Shown: in pieces, positions 51,774 to 61,310 of the stretch
Numbering within the stretch: the stretch's first letter is position 1
Layout: every line of letters begins with the position of its first letter
Assembly (NCBI RefSeq): GCF_015712165.1
Contig: NZ_JADPZX010000001.1
Span: forward strand, 248,001-312,000
From: Streptomyces spinoverrucosus
GTDB taxonomy: Bacteria > Actinomycetota > Actinomycetes > Streptomycetales > Streptomycetaceae
Length of the DNA: 64,000 bases
Direction of reading: 5' to 3'
Notes under the pieces: generated by a model
What the model saw: only the letters and a program-made list of their open reading frames with translations
What the model was told of the DNA's origin: nothing
Database searches by the model: none
Translations under genes and position numbers: made by a program

Positions 51774-53989
51774 GCCGCGACCTCCTCACGTGCCGGTGCG
51801 AGCGGTCCGGGGCCGCCCGGCACGGCCAGTGCCGCCAGTGCGGCCACGCCCTCGGACCAGCGCCGCAGGTGCGCGGCGTCCTCGGCGAGGGCGGCGAACT
51901 TCCCCGGCCAGATCTCGGCTCTGACGTCCTGGTAGAACACCAGCCACTCCTCCTCTGCGCCCGCCGACGCGATGACCCGGTCGTAGAACTCCTCGACGAT
52001 CGCGAAGATGGCCGCGCTGGGGTCCGCGAGCGCCTTGTGCAGCTCGCTCCGGCACAGGTACAGCGCCTCGTCGTACGCCACTTCGAGCATCTCCCGCACC
52101 TGCTGGGCCGTCGGGCCGGGTCGGTGCGGGAAGGGCATGGCGGGGGTGTCGGCGTGGAGCCCGTCCAGGCAGGCTCGTACCCGGTGCTGGAGCATGCCCC
52201 GGTAGGTGAGCTGGAAGTCGGCCAGGAGTCGCAGGGCGTACCGGATCTCGCTGCCGCCGCTCTCCCGCACCCGCGGCACACGCGCGGCCACCTCCAGCAG
52301 GAACTCCCGGCCGTCCGGCGCGCCGCTGAGCCCGCCGAGACCGGCGGGACCGCGCAGCACGTGGGCGACGCGCTGCCGCATGTCGGCGGTACGCGCGTGC
52401 AGGGCCACGTCGCACTCCAGGAAACGTCTGGAGAGTCTGGCCCGGGACTCGTTGAGGTACTTGCCGTACGCCATGCTGAGCCCGTCCTCGGCCGCCGCGC
52501 GGGCGACGAGTTCGTCCACCGTCGGATGGGCCGGGTCGCGCTCCGCCGCCTCCAGCACCGTCTCCACGGCGTCGGCGAGCAGGTCGTCGGTCAGGTCCCG
52601 CTCGTCGCGCAACTCCCCCACCAGTGCGGCGAGTCCATGGGCGAGCCGGCCGTGCGTCTGCTTGAACAGCGCGGTGAACGGCAGGAACCAGATCTCCGTC
52701 GGCTGCGCCAGGTCGGCCAGCCGCTCGGCCCGCGTGGCCAGGTGGCCGAGGCGCTCGTGCAGTTCGGAGGCCTTCTCGGCGCGCACCGCGAGGTGGCGGT
52801 CGTCCAGGTCGTCGAGGTTGGCCAGCAGGTAGTCCACCACCCGGTCCATCGCGGCGGCCACGTCGTCCGGCCGGGAGCAGTCCGCGATGTGCGCCTCGGC
52901 CACGGTGAACCGCGAGGCCGGCAGCCACTGTTCGGCCATCCTGCGGGAGTTCGCGCTGTTGTCGCTCGTCGGGACGGCGCACTTGTTGATCAGCAGGAAC
53001 GAGCACCGGTCGAGCCCGGTGGCGGGCAGCCCTTCCTGTACGTGGTCGTAGAGCTGGTGGTCGGGCGTGCCGATGCCGTCGCCCAGCGGATCGGGGCGGC
53101 GGACGAAGACCACGATGTCGATCTCGTCCCGCAGGGCGGCCACGATGCGCTGCGCGTCCTGGAGGTTGGTGTCGCCGAGGCCGGGCAGGTCGATCAACGA
53201 CAGGCCCGTCCAGTCCTGCTGGGTGAAGTGCGTGGTGATCCGCACGTACCGCACCGCGCGGAAGGCGTGGTACCGCTCACGGTCGTGCTCGTCGGACTGG
53301 GCCACGAACCGGCGGATCTCGTGCGGGCCGACGCGGTGCGGCGACGGCATGCCCAGGTGGCGGCGGTATTCGGGCAGCGCGGTGTGGTACTGCGCCAGAT
53401 GGGAGTACCTGCTGCCCTCGACGGACGGCTCCCCGGCGGTCTCCGGGGGCAGCGGCCCGGCGAACCGGTCGAGGGTCGTGGGGGCGGGGCCCAGTCCCAG
53501 CTCCGCGTAGTACGGGGCGATCACCTCGCGCAGGAAGGACCGCTCGCTGTGGAAGTAGACCTCCGCCTGGGTGGGGGCGCCGTCCTCGTGGCGCAGCACG
53601 CTGGTGACGCCCGTGCAGAAGCCGCCGTCGCTGGTGGGCACCTCCTGGTCGGTCAGCCCGGTCAGGCTCTGGATGAGCCGGCTCTTGCCCTGCCGGGCCC
53701 TGCCGATCACGCCCACGTTGAGCGTCGGCCGCCGGAACCGGGCCGCGGCGGCGTCGAGTGCGGCGGCCTCGACCGGCAGCTCCTCCAGCAGCCCGCTCAC
53801 CTCGGCGCCGAGCGCCGCCAGCTGGGTCCGGGCGTCATCGGGCACCCGCCCCAGCAGTTCCGTCCGTAACGCCTCCAGTTCGCGGAGTCGGTCCAGGGCC
53901 TCCGTCACCCAGGTGTGGGCCCGCTCCAGCACCTCTGCCTGCCGGGCGCGCCGCCGACGGATCTCCCCGATTCTGTCCGCACGCGACAT
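51770..53989 (-). CDS. Dynamin-like large GTPase
   Basis: A 739-residue GTPase. An N-terminal helical region (residues 1-85) precedes the G domain: G1 VGVIGRARQGKSRLIQSL (residues about 93-110), G3 LSLIDLPGLGDTN, and G4 FLLINKCAVPT (NKC in place of NKxD). A long helical C-terminal half follows with an amphipathic or weakly hydrophobic segment (EIWFLPFTALFKQTHGRL), as in bacterial dynamin-like proteins. It is the first gene of the cassette, and its stop overlaps the next ATG. Membrane remodelling or a defence role can be suggested from the family but not shown. Confidence 0.82.
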   Translation of the reverse strand: MSRADRIGEIRRRRARQAEVLERAHTWVTEALDRLRELEALRTELLGRVPDDARTQLAALGAEVSGLLEELPVEAAALDAAAARFRRPTLNVGVIGRARQGKSRLIQSLTGLTDQEVPTSDGGFCTGVTSVLRHEDGAPTQAEVYFHSERSFLREVIAPYYAELGLGPAPTTLDRFAGPLPPETAGEPSVEGSRYSHLAQYHTALPEYRRHLGMPSPHRVGPHEIRRFVAQSDEHDRERYHAFRAVRYVRITTHFTQQDWTGLSLIDLPGLGDTNLQDAQRIVAALRDEIDIVVFVRRPDPLGDGIGTPDHQLYDHVQEGLPATGLDRCSFLLINKCAVPTSDNSANSRRMAEQWLPASRFTVAEAHIADCSRPDDVAAAMDRVVDYLLANLDDLDDRHLAVRAEKASELHERLGHLATRAERLADLAQPTEIWFLPFTALFKQTHGRLAHGLAALVGELRDERDLTDDLLADAVETVLEAAERDPAHPTVDELVARAAAEDGLSMAYGKYLNESRARLSRRFLECDVALHARTADMRQRVAHVLRGPAGLGGLSGAPDGREFLLEVAARVPRVRESGGSEIRYALRLLADFQLTYRGMLQHRVRACLDGLHADTPAMPFPHRPGPTAQQVREMLEVAYDEALYLCRSELHKALADPSAAIFAIVEEFYDRVIASAGAEEEWLVFYQDVRAEIWPGKFAALAEDAAHLRRWSEGVAALAALAVPGGPGPLAPAREEVAA

Positions 53990-54173
53990 GCGGCCCCCCT
54001 CACCACACGACGAAACCCGGCGGCGGAACCGCCGGGTGCGCCGATGGTGACAGGAAAATCCGTAGATGCGACCGCGATGACAAGAAGTGTCGGAATGCGA
54101 GCGATTTCGCCCGGGACGCCACCGTCACCCCGCCCCGGGAGGCGATCCGGTCGCCTGTGCGGCTACCCGGGCG

Positions 54174-54560
54174 TCAGCCCGGGCGGTGCCCGGGCTCGGA
54201 GTCGTTCGGGTCGACACCGGTGAAGGCGTCGTCGTCCCTGGTTCCGCTGGGACGGCCGGAGCGGCCCCTGCGGCCGGTGCCCCGCATACCCTTCTCGGAC
54301 TCCTCGGCGTAGTCCTCGCCGCCGCGCCCCTCACTGCCGGCGACGTCGCCGGGGACGGACGTGCGCTCCTCCTTGGACTTCTTGCGGCCCGGTCCACGCT
54401 TGGGCGCGTGTTCCTCGGCCTGGAAGGAACGCCGGGCGCTGGGGTTGTCCTGCTGTCGCGTCTCGTCGACGTCGGGAGACCAGCCGTGCTGTTCGGTCCC
54501 CTCGTGCCGGCTCGGCCCGCGGCCGCGAGACGGCTTCGATGACTTGTGTTCCTTGGGCAT
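54174..54560 (-). CDS. Small hydrophilic low-complexity protein
   Basis: A 128-residue protein rich in Lys, Arg, Gly, Glu and Ser, without hydrophobic core, signal peptide or recognisable domain (MPKEHKSSKPSRGRGPSR at the start, RRSFQAEEHAPKRGPGRKK in the middle). It is probably disordered and may bind nucleic acid. Its stop codon lies in the loop of a short stem (CCCGGGC at 54166 and GCCCGGG at 54177) that may terminate transcription. The start region is divergent from hypX. Codon usage looks native. Confidence 0.6.
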   Translation of the reverse strand: MPKEHKSSKPSRGRGPSRHEGTEQHGWSPDVDETRQQDNPSARRSFQAEEHAPKRGPGRKKSKEERTSVPGDVAGSEGRGGEDYAEESEKGMRGTGRRGRSGRPSGTRDDDAFTGVDPNDSEPGHRPG

Positions 54561-54772
54561 GCGCCGACCTGCCTGTCCACTGTGGGAGGGGGCACGTTCC
54601 TCGGTGCCCGGTCGGTAGCGATTCTTCCACCAATCGACATATCGGGCATACCGGGTCCATTGCGGCCGTCGACCCTACAACGGACTCGGTCCGGCCGCCG
54701 CCCAGATGGCGGGAACCCCGACTCCTACGAGTGACCGCCGGGATTCGCGCCGACGTCCGCGAAGACGCCTGT

Positions 54773-56470
54773 ATGACCATCGCAGGCATGCTCATCCTGC
54801 TCATCGGCAGCGCCTACAACAGCCTCACCCAGCGCGTGCACGCCGAGTTGCGTGAGCGCGGGCACAGGGTCGCCGTCGAGGTGACGCCTCGCGGCGACGA
54901 CGTGCGGACGGCCGTCCGACGGCACTCTCCCGACCTGGTCGTGGCGCCGATGCTGAAGGCCGTCGTACCGCGCGAGGTGTGGTCGAGCCACACCTGCCTG
55001 ATCGTCCACCCCGGTCCCGTCGGCGACCGGGGGCCCTCCTCGCTGGACTGGGCCATCCACGACGGCGTCGACGAGTGGGGCGTGACGGTGCTCCAGGCCG
55101 ACGAGGAGATGGACGCCGGGCCGGTGTGGGCGACGGCCGCCTGCCCCGTCCCCCGCGTGGGCAAGAGCGACCTGTACCGCAACGAGGTGTCCGACGCGGC
55201 CGTCGAGGCCGTGCTTCTGGCCGTGGAGCGGTTCGCCTCCGGCCGGTACGTGCCGTTGGAGCAGGACGGCCTGCCGAGGGCGCCCGGCGCGCGGACCAGG
55301 CCGATGATGCGCCAGGGGGACCGCCGTATCTCCTGGGCCGAGGACTCCACCGACACCGTGCTGCGCACCCTGCGCGCCGCCGACTCCCAGCCCGGTGTGC
55401 TCGACGAGCTGCTGGGCGGGGAATGGTTCCTGCACGGCGGTCATCCCGAGCACCGGCTGCGGGGGCGGCCCGGGGAACTGCTGGCGACCCGGGCGGGTGC
55501 CGTCTGCCGGGCCACCACGGACGGCGCGGTGTGGATCCCGGAGCTGCGGGAGCGTACGGCGGCCGGTGCCCCGCGCGCGTGCAAGCTGCCCGCCGTGACC
55601 GCGCTGGGCGGGCGGCTGCCCGCGCTGCCGGTCGCACAGGACGCCACCTGGTCCGACATCCGCTACCGGGAGGACGGAGCGGTCGGTGTCCTGTCGTTCT
55701 CGTTCCCGGGCGGGGCGATGTCCACCGACCAGTGCCGGCGCCTGCTGGCCGCCTACCGGGCGGCGTGCGAGCGGCCGACGTCCGTGGTGCTCCTGGGGGC
55801 CGGGCGCGACTTCTTCTCCAACGGGATCCACCTCGGGGTGATCGAGGCCGCCCCCGATCCGGCCGCGGAGTCCTGGGCCAACATCAACGCGATGAACGAC
55901 CTCGTCGAGGCGGTGCTCACCACCACCGACCGCCTGGTCGTCAGCGCAGTGGGCGGCAACGCCGCGGCCGGCGGCGTGATGCTGGCGCTGGCCGCCGACG
56001 AGGTGTGGTGCCGTTCGGGCTCGGTGCTCAATCCGCACTACCGGCGCATGGGGCTGTACGGCTCCGAGTACTGGACGTACAGCCTGCCCCGCCGGGTCGG
56101 TACGGCCATGGCGGAGCGGCTCACCCAGGAGGCGCTGCCGGTCAGCGCCGCTAGGGCCCGGGACATCGGGCTGATCGACCGGGTGGTCGAGTGCGCCCCG
56201 GCCCGGTTCACGGCCGAGGTCACTCTGCTGGCCCACCGGCTGGCGGCGTCCCCGCTCGTCCAGTCGCGTCTCGCCGCGAAGAAGGCCGAGTCCGAACGCC
56301 GGGAGGCCGTCACCCCGCCGGCGGCGGTCAGGGAGCGGGAACTGGCCCGCATGCGGAAGATCTTCAGGGACCCCCACGCGCCGTATCACGCGCTGCGCAG
56401 GGCCTTCGTACGCAAGGAACGGGCGCCGGCCGTCACGGATGCGACGGCTGCCGCTCTGACCGACGCTTAG
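54773..56470 (+). CDS. hypX: Hydrogenase maturation protein HypX/HoxX
   Basis: A 565-residue fusion protein. The N-terminal domain (residues about 1-270) is a formyltransferase-like/tetrahydrofolate-binding domain with the active-site segment LIVHPGPVGDRGPSSLDWAIHDG. The C-terminal half is an enoyl-CoA hydratase/isomerase domain (VVLLGAGRDFFSNGIHLGVIEA, AVGGNAAAGGVMLALAADEV). HypX makes the active-site CO ligand from a formyl group under aerobic conditions, which fits an oxygen-tolerant hydrogenase. ATG 54773 is chosen; MLILLIGSAYNS at 54788 is an alternative. It is the first gene of the hydrogenase locus, 55 bp before the small subunit. Confidence 0.92.
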   Translation: MTIAGMLILLIGSAYNSLTQRVHAELRERGHRVAVEVTPRGDDVRTAVRRHSPDLVVAPMLKAVVPREVWSSHTCLIVHPGPVGDRGPSSLDWAIHDGVDEWGVTVLQADEEMDAGPVWATAACPVPRVGKSDLYRNEVSDAAVEAVLLAVERFASGRYVPLEQDGLPRAPGARTRPMMRQGDRRISWAEDSTDTVLRTLRAADSQPGVLDELLGGEWFLHGGHPEHRLRGRPGELLATRAGAVCRATTDGAVWIPELRERTAAGAPRACKLPAVTALGGRLPALPVAQDATWSDIRYREDGAVGVLSFSFPGGAMSTDQCRRLLAAYRAACERPTSVVLLGAGRDFFSNGIHLGVIEAAPDPAAESWANINAMNDLVEAVLTTTDRLVVSAVGGNAAAGGVMLALAADEVWCRSGSVLNPHYRRMGLYGSEYWTYSLPRRVGTAMAERLTQEALPVSAARARDIGLIDRVVECAPARFTAEVTLLAHRLAASPLVQSRLAAKKAESERREAVTPPAAVRERELARMRKIFRDPHAPYHALRRAFVRKERAPAVTDATAAALTDA

Positions 56471-56525
56471 CAGCAACAAGGGCCGATACATCGGCTTTGC
56501 CGTTTTCCTCCCCGGGAGGCAGTTG

Positions 56526-57614
56526 ATGAACGCAGCATCGCCGACCACGGCTCAGGAGCCGGGCGCGGCCGGCTCACCCGGCACGGACGAGCAACCGATC
56601 CACATCCTCTGGATCAACGCCGGGCTGAGTTGCGACGGCGACTCGGTCGCCCTGACGGCCGCCATGCAGCCCAGCATCGAGGAGATCGCCCTGGGTGCCC
56701 TGCCCGGGCTGCCGAAGATCGCGGTGCACTGGCCGCTGATCGACTTCGAGTCCGGTCCGGTCGGCGGCGCGGACACGTTCATCGAGTGGTTCTTCAAGGG
56801 TGAGCGCGGGGAGATCGACCCGTTCGTGCTCGTGATCGAGGGGTCCGTTCCGAACGAGGCGATCAAGCAGGAGGGCTACTGGTGCGGCTTCGGCGACAAC
56901 CCGGAGACCGGCCAGCCCATCACCACCAGCGAGTGGATCGACCGGCTCGCGCCGAAGGCCCTGGCCGTCGTCGCGATCGGCACCTGTGCCACGTACGGCG
57001 GTATCCACGCCATGGCGGGCAACCCGACCGGCGCAATGGGGGTGCCCGACTATCTGGGCTGGGACTGGAAGTCGAAGGCGGGCATCCCGATCGTGTGCGT
57101 GCCGGGCTGCCCGATCAAGCCGGACAACTTCGCCGAGACGCTGACCTATCTGCTGTACCAGGCGGCGGGGTCGGCGCCGATGATCCCGCTCGACGACAAG
57201 CTCCGGCCGACCTGGCTGTTCGGCGCGACCGTGCACGAGGGCTGCGACCGGGCCGGCTACTACGAGCAGGGCCAGTTCGCGATGTCGTACGACTCGCCCA
57301 AGTGCCAGGTGAAGATCGGCTGCTGGGGGCCGGTCGTGAAGTGCAACGTGCCCAAGCGGGGCTGGATGAACGGCATCGGCGGCTGCCCGAACGTGGGCGG
57401 CATCTGCATCGCCTGCACCATGCCCGGCTTCCCCGACAAGTTCATGCCGTTCATGGACGAGCCGCCCGGCGGCAGGCTCTCCAGCACCGCCAGCGGTGCC
57501 TACGGCGCCGTGATCCGCAAGCTGCGGTCCATCACGGCCAAGACCGTGGACAAGGAACCCAAGTGGCGGCACACCGGCCGGGAGATCACCACCGGCTACC
57601 GGCCGCCCTGGTGA
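56526..57614 (+). CDS. hhyS: Group 1h [NiFe]-hydrogenase small subunit
   Basis: A 362-residue small subunit that carries three iron-sulfur clusters passing electrons away from the nickel site. Cysteine motifs are visible: GLSCDG near the N-terminus, GTCATYGG, VCVPGCPIKPDN, HEGCDRAGYYE, CQVKIGCWGPVVKCNVPKRG and GGICIACTMPGFPD. There is no Tat signal peptide, so the enzyme faces the cytoplasm, as in the actinobacterial high-affinity group 1h (formerly group 5). ATG 56526 has GGGAGGC upstream. The large subunit follows after 63 bp. Confidence 0.95.
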   Translation: MNAASPTTAQEPGAAGSPGTDEQPIHILWINAGLSCDGDSVALTAAMQPSIEEIALGALPGLPKIAVHWPLIDFESGPVGGADTFIEWFFKGERGEIDPFVLVIEGSVPNEAIKQEGYWCGFGDNPETGQPITTSEWIDRLAPKALAVVAIGTCATYGGIHAMAGNPTGAMGVPDYLGWDWKSKAGIPIVCVPGCPIKPDNFAETLTYLLYQAAGSAPMIPLDDKLRPTWLFGATVHEGCDRAGYYEQGQFAMSYDSPKCQVKIGCWGPVVKCNVPKRGWMNGIGGCPNVGGICIACTMPGFPDKFMPFMDEPPGGRLSSTASGAYGAVIRKLRSITAKTVDKEPKWRHTGREITTGYRPPW

Positions 57615-57677
57615 CCGCGCTGCCCCGGCCACTCCCCCACCCGCAGACCCGACCGACCGGAAGGCATCACAGACACA

Positions 57678-59456
57678 ATGACCTCGACGACGACCGGTGA
57701 CGGCACCGGCCTGGTGGAGATGGCGTGGGACCCGATCACCCGGATCGTGGGCAGCCTCGGCATCCACGCGAAGATCGACTTCAAGCAGAAGCGGGTCGCC
57801 GAGTGCTACAGCACCTCGTCGATCTTCCGCGGCTACAGCGTCTTCATGCGGGGCAAGGACCCGCGCGACGCGCACTTCATCACCAGCCGCATCTGCGGCA
57901 TCTGCGGTGACAACCACGCCACCTGCTCGGTGTACACGCAGAACATGGCGTACGGCGTGAAGCCGCCGCACCTCGGTGAGTGGATCATCAACTGCGGTGA
58001 GTCCGCGGAGTTCATGTTCGACCACAACATCTTCCAGGAGAACCTGGTCGGGGTCGACTACTGCGAGAAGATGGTCCGCGAGACCAACCCCGGGGTCCTC
58101 GAACTCGCCGAACGCACCGAGGCCCCGCACGCCGCCGACCACGGCTACCGCACCATCGCCGACATCATGCGCGCCCTCAACCCGCTGGAGGGCGAGTTCT
58201 ACCGCGAGGCACTGTCCGTCAGCCGCTACACACGCGAGATGTTCTGCCTGATGGAGGGCCGCCACGTGCACCCCTCCACGCTGTACCCGGGCGGCGTCGG
58301 CACCATCGCCTCCGTGCAGCTCTTCACGGACTACATGACCCGGCTGATGCGGTACGTGGAGTTCATGAAGCGGGTCGTGCCGCTGCACGACGACCTGTTC
58401 GACTTCTTCTACGAGGCGCTGCCCGGGTACGAGGAGGTCGGCCGCCGCCGGGTGCTGCTCGGCTGCTGGGGCGCGTTCAACGACCCCGAGTACTGCGACT
58501 TCACGTACGCCAACATGTCGGACTGGGGGCGGAAGATGTTCGTCACCCCCGGCATCATCGTCGACGGCAAGCTCGTCACCAGCGACCTCACCGAGATCAA
58601 CCTCGGCATCCGCATCCTGCTGGGCAGCTCGTACTACGAGGACTGGGTCGGCCAGGAGCAGTTCGTCACCCACGACCCGCTCGGCAACCCGGTCGACCCG
58701 CGCCACCCGTGGAACCAGCACACCATCCCGGCCCCGCAGAAGCGGGACTTCAACGACAAGTACAGCTGGGTGATGTCCCCGCGCTGGTTCGACGGCAAGG
58801 ACTACCTGCCACTCGACACCGGCGGCGGCCCCATCGCCCGCCTGTGGTCGACCGCGCTGTCGGGCCTGGTGGACATCGGGTACGTCAAGGCCACCGGCCA
58901 CAGCGTGATCATCAACCTGCCGCGCACCCTCACCAAGCCGGAGACCACCTTCGAGTGGAAGATCCCGCAGTGGAGCAACGCCATCGAGCGCAACCGCGCC
59001 CGCACCTACTTCCAGGCGTACGCGGCCGCCGTGGCGCTGCACAGCGCGGAGATGGGCCTCGAAGAGGTGCGCGCCGGACGCACGCAGACGTGGGAGAAGT
59101 TCGAGGTGCCGGACGAGTCGATCGGCGTCGGCTTCACCGAGGCGGTGCGCGGTGTGCTCTCGCATCACATGGTCATCCGGGACGGCAAGATCGCCAACTA
59201 CCACCCGTACCCGCCGACTCCGTGGAACGCCTCCACCCGCGACACCTACGGCACCCCCGGCCCGTACGAGGACGCCGTGCAGAACACGCCGATCTTCGAG
59301 GAGAACTCCCCGGAGAACTTCAAGGGCATCGACATCATGCGCACGGTACGCAGCTTCGACCCGTGTCTGCCGTGCGGTGTGCACATGTACGTCGGTGACG
59401 GCCGCACGACGAAGTCGATGCACGTCCCCACCGGACTGAGCGGCCTGGCCGGATGA
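57678..59456 (+). CDS. hhyL: Group 1h [NiFe]-hydrogenase large subunit
   Basis: A 592-residue catalytic subunit. The L1 signature SRICGICGDNHATCS (residues about 72-86) and the L2 signature DPCLPCGVHMYVG near the C-terminus give the four cysteines that bind nickel and iron. After the L2 histidine there is a 25-residue tail to be removed by the protease encoded at 62758. The overall sequence is of the high-affinity actinobacterial type that oxidises atmospheric hydrogen during starvation and sporulation. ATG 57678 has GGAAGG upstream. Its stop overlaps the next start (ATGA). Confidence 0.96.
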   Translation: MTSTTTGDGTGLVEMAWDPITRIVGSLGIHAKIDFKQKRVAECYSTSSIFRGYSVFMRGKDPRDAHFITSRICGICGDNHATCSVYTQNMAYGVKPPHLGEWIINCGESAEFMFDHNIFQENLVGVDYCEKMVRETNPGVLELAERTEAPHAADHGYRTIADIMRALNPLEGEFYREALSVSRYTREMFCLMEGRHVHPSTLYPGGVGTIASVQLFTDYMTRLMRYVEFMKRVVPLHDDLFDFFYEALPGYEEVGRRRVLLGCWGAFNDPEYCDFTYANMSDWGRKMFVTPGIIVDGKLVTSDLTEINLGIRILLGSSYYEDWVGQEQFVTHDPLGNPVDPRHPWNQHTIPAPQKRDFNDKYSWVMSPRWFDGKDYLPLDTGGGPIARLWSTALSGLVDIGYVKATGHSVIINLPRTLTKPETTFEWKIPQWSNAIERNRARTYFQAYAAAVALHSAEMGLEEVRAGRTQTWEKFEVPDESIGVGFTEAVRGVLSHHMVIRDGKIANYHPYPPTPWNASTRDTYGTPGPYEDAVQNTPIFEENSPENFKGIDIMRTVRSFDPCLPCGVHMYVGDGRTTKSMHVPTGLSGLAG

Positions 59457-60013
59457 GCGGGACGCACGGCACGGTGACCGCGGAGACGGCCGGCCGGCTC
59501 GTCGAGGACGTCCTCGACCGGCTGGCCGCCTCCGGCGACCGCACGGCGTGCGAGGCGGCCGAGGAACTCGTCCGGGTCCTCATGGAGTTCTACGGCGCCG
59601 GCCTGGCCCGCGTCATGGATCTCGTCGAACGCGACCCGGGCGCCTCCGCCACCCGCGATGCCCTGCTCGGCGACGAACTCGTGGCGAGCCTGCTGGTGTT
59701 GCACGGGCTGCACCCGGAGGACGCCCGCAGCCGGATCGCCCGCGCGCTGGACGGCCTCCCCCAGCCCGTCGAGAACGCCGGCTTCGACCCGGCGACCGGC
59801 GTGCTGCGGCTGCGGCCGACCGGCTCGGGCGGCTGTGGCTGCGGCGGTACCGAGGCAGTGGAGCAGGCGGCGCGGGACGCGCTGGCGTGCTTCGCGCCGG
59901 AGGTGACGTCCGTGGAGCTTCAGGCCCCGGCGCCTGAGCCCGTCCTGCTCCAGATCGGGTCCGCGCCGCCGGGCGCCGGGACGGGCGGCCGCTCGCCGGC
60001 CACCGCGCGGTGA
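59453..60013 (+). CDS. NifU-like protein of the hydrogenase locus
   Basis: A 186-residue protein. The C-terminal half resembles the NifU C-terminal domain (GSGGCGCGGTEAVEQAARDALACFAPEVTSVEL), but the usual CxxC is changed to CGC, so cluster binding may differ. The N-terminal half is helical and resembles the segment found in hydrogenase-linked NifU/HyaE-like proteins. It may deliver iron-sulfur clusters to the small subunit. ATG 59453 overlaps the large-subunit stop, so it is translated with the enzyme. The stop overlaps the next GTG. Confidence 0.82.
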   Translation: MSGTHGTVTAETAGRLVEDVLDRLAASGDRTACEAAEELVRVLMEFYGAGLARVMDLVERDPGASATRDALLGDELVASLLVLHGLHPEDARSRIARALDGLPQPVENAGFDPATGVLRLRPTGSGGCGCGGTEAVEQAARDALACFAPEVTSVELQAPAPEPVLLQIGSAPPGAGTGGRSPATAR

Positions 60014-60675
60014 GCGCGCCCCAGACCGGTCCGGGGCTCCTGCGGCACGACCCCGGGCCACGGGGCCTGCGCCGCTTCACCACCCCGCGCCGGCCCCGCG
60101 AGGAGCGCTGCGAGCTGTGCTCGGCGCCGCTCGCCGAGGCGCGTCACCGGCACCTCGTCGACGTCGAGAAGCGGTCCCTGGCCTGCGCCTGCGACCCGTG
60201 CGCCCAGCTGCTGGACCGCTCCGGGGGCACGCGGGGCCGCTTCCTGACCGTGCCCGGCCGGTACCTGCGCGACCCGGGCCACCGGCTCGACGAGCAGGCC
60301 TGGGAGCGGCTCGGCATCCCCGTCGGCGTGGCCTTCTTCTTCCGCAACTCGGCGCTGGACCGGCTGGTCGCCCTGTACCCGAGCCCGGCCGGCGCGACCG
60401 AGAGCGAACTGGACCCGGAGTCCTGGCAGTCCGTGCTGGCCGGCACCGAACTGGCCGGGCTGCTCGCGCCCGATGTCGAGGCGCTGCTGCTGCGCCGGCA
60501 CCAGGGCCGGGTCGAGTGCTATCTGGTGCCGATCGACATCTGCTACGAACTGGTGGGACGGATGCGGCTGCGCTGGCAGGGCTTCGACGGCGGCGCGGAG
60601 GCCCGCGCCGACCTGGAGGCGTTTTTCGACCAGGTCCGCGAGCGGGCCCGCGCGCCGCGAGGGAGCCGGTCGTGA
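60010..60675 (+). CDS. DUF5947-type hydrogenase-associated protein
   Basis: A 221-residue protein regularly found in Streptomyces group 1h hydrogenase operons. The N-terminal part holds two cysteine pairs (ERCELCSAPL and CACDPCAQLL) that may bind zinc or a cluster. The rest (GIPVGVAFFFRNSALDRLVALYPSPAGATESEL) has no known domain. GTG 60010 overlaps the previous stop. A chaperone or electron-transfer role is plausible but unproven. Confidence 0.82.
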   Translation: MSAPQTGPGLLRHDPGPRGLRRFTTPRRPREERCELCSAPLAEARHRHLVDVEKRSLACACDPCAQLLDRSGGTRGRFLTVPGRYLRDPGHRLDEQAWERLGIPVGVAFFFRNSALDRLVALYPSPAGATESELDPESWQSVLAGTELAGLLAPDVEALLLRRHQGRVECYLVPIDICYELVGRMRLRWQGFDGGAEARADLEAFFDQVRERARAPRGSRS

Positions 60676-61310
60676 CCGACTTCTCGTTCGCGTGCACGGG
60701 GGTGCGCGCCGACCCGTACGCCGCGGGCCCCACCCTGGTGTTCCGGCTGCGGGTCACGGCCTCGCCGCCGACCCGGGTGCACGCGCTGGCGCTGCGCTGC
60801 CAGATCCGCATCGAGCCCGCCCGGCGCGGCTACGCCGACGCGGAGGCCGACGCGCTGACCGACCTGTTCGGTGAACGGTCCCGGTGGGGCAGCAGCCTCA
60901 ACGCGATGCAGTTCGCCCAAGTGCAGGTGATGGTGCCCGGGTTCACCGGCGAGGTCGAGACCGACGTCGCCGTGCCCTGCACCTACGACATGGACATCGC
61001 GTCCTCCCGCTACTTCCACGCCCTGGAGTCAGGGGAGGTACCGCTGCTGATGCTGTTCTCCGGCACCGCCTTCACCGGCGAGGGCGGCTTCCGGGTCGAG
61101 CCGGTCCCGTGGGACAAGGAGGCCGGATACCGGATGCCGGTGAAGACCTGGCGGGAGATGGTCGAACAGCACTTCCCGGGCTCCGGCTGGATCCGGCTGC
61201 CCAGGGACACCATGGACGCCCTGCTGGCGTACCGGTCGCGGCACGCGCTGCCCTCGTGGCAGGCGACGGTCGAGGCGCTGATGACGGCGGCCGGGGAGAG
61301 GACACCGTGA
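60672..61310 (+). CDS. DUF6084-type hydrogenase-associated protein
   Basis: A 212-residue soluble protein, predicted beta-rich (LVFRLRVTASPPTRVHALALRCQIRIEPARRGY). A conserved tryptophan-containing segment follows (FGERSRWGSSLNAMQFAQVQVMVPGF). I recall this family being linked to actinobacterial hydrogenases, with function unknown. GTG 60672 overlaps the stop of the DUF5947 gene. There are no cysteine clusters and no membrane helices. A structural or assembly role is inferred from strict operon position. Confidence 0.82.
   Translation: MTDFSFACTGVRADPYAAGPTLVFRLRVTASPPTRVHALALRCQIRIEPARRGYADAEADALTDLFGERSRWGSSLNAMQFAQVQVMVPGFTGEVETDVAVPCTYDMDIASSRYFHALESGEVPLLMLFSGTAFTGEGGFRVEPVPWDKEAGYRMPVKTWREMVEQHFPGSGWIRLPRDTMDALLAYRSRHALPSWQATVEALMTAAGERTP

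Noticed and set aside
56574..59423. 949-aa minus-strand frame opposite the hydrogenase genes
   Set aside because: It is the third-position shadow of hhyS and hhyL and has no ribosome site or domain.
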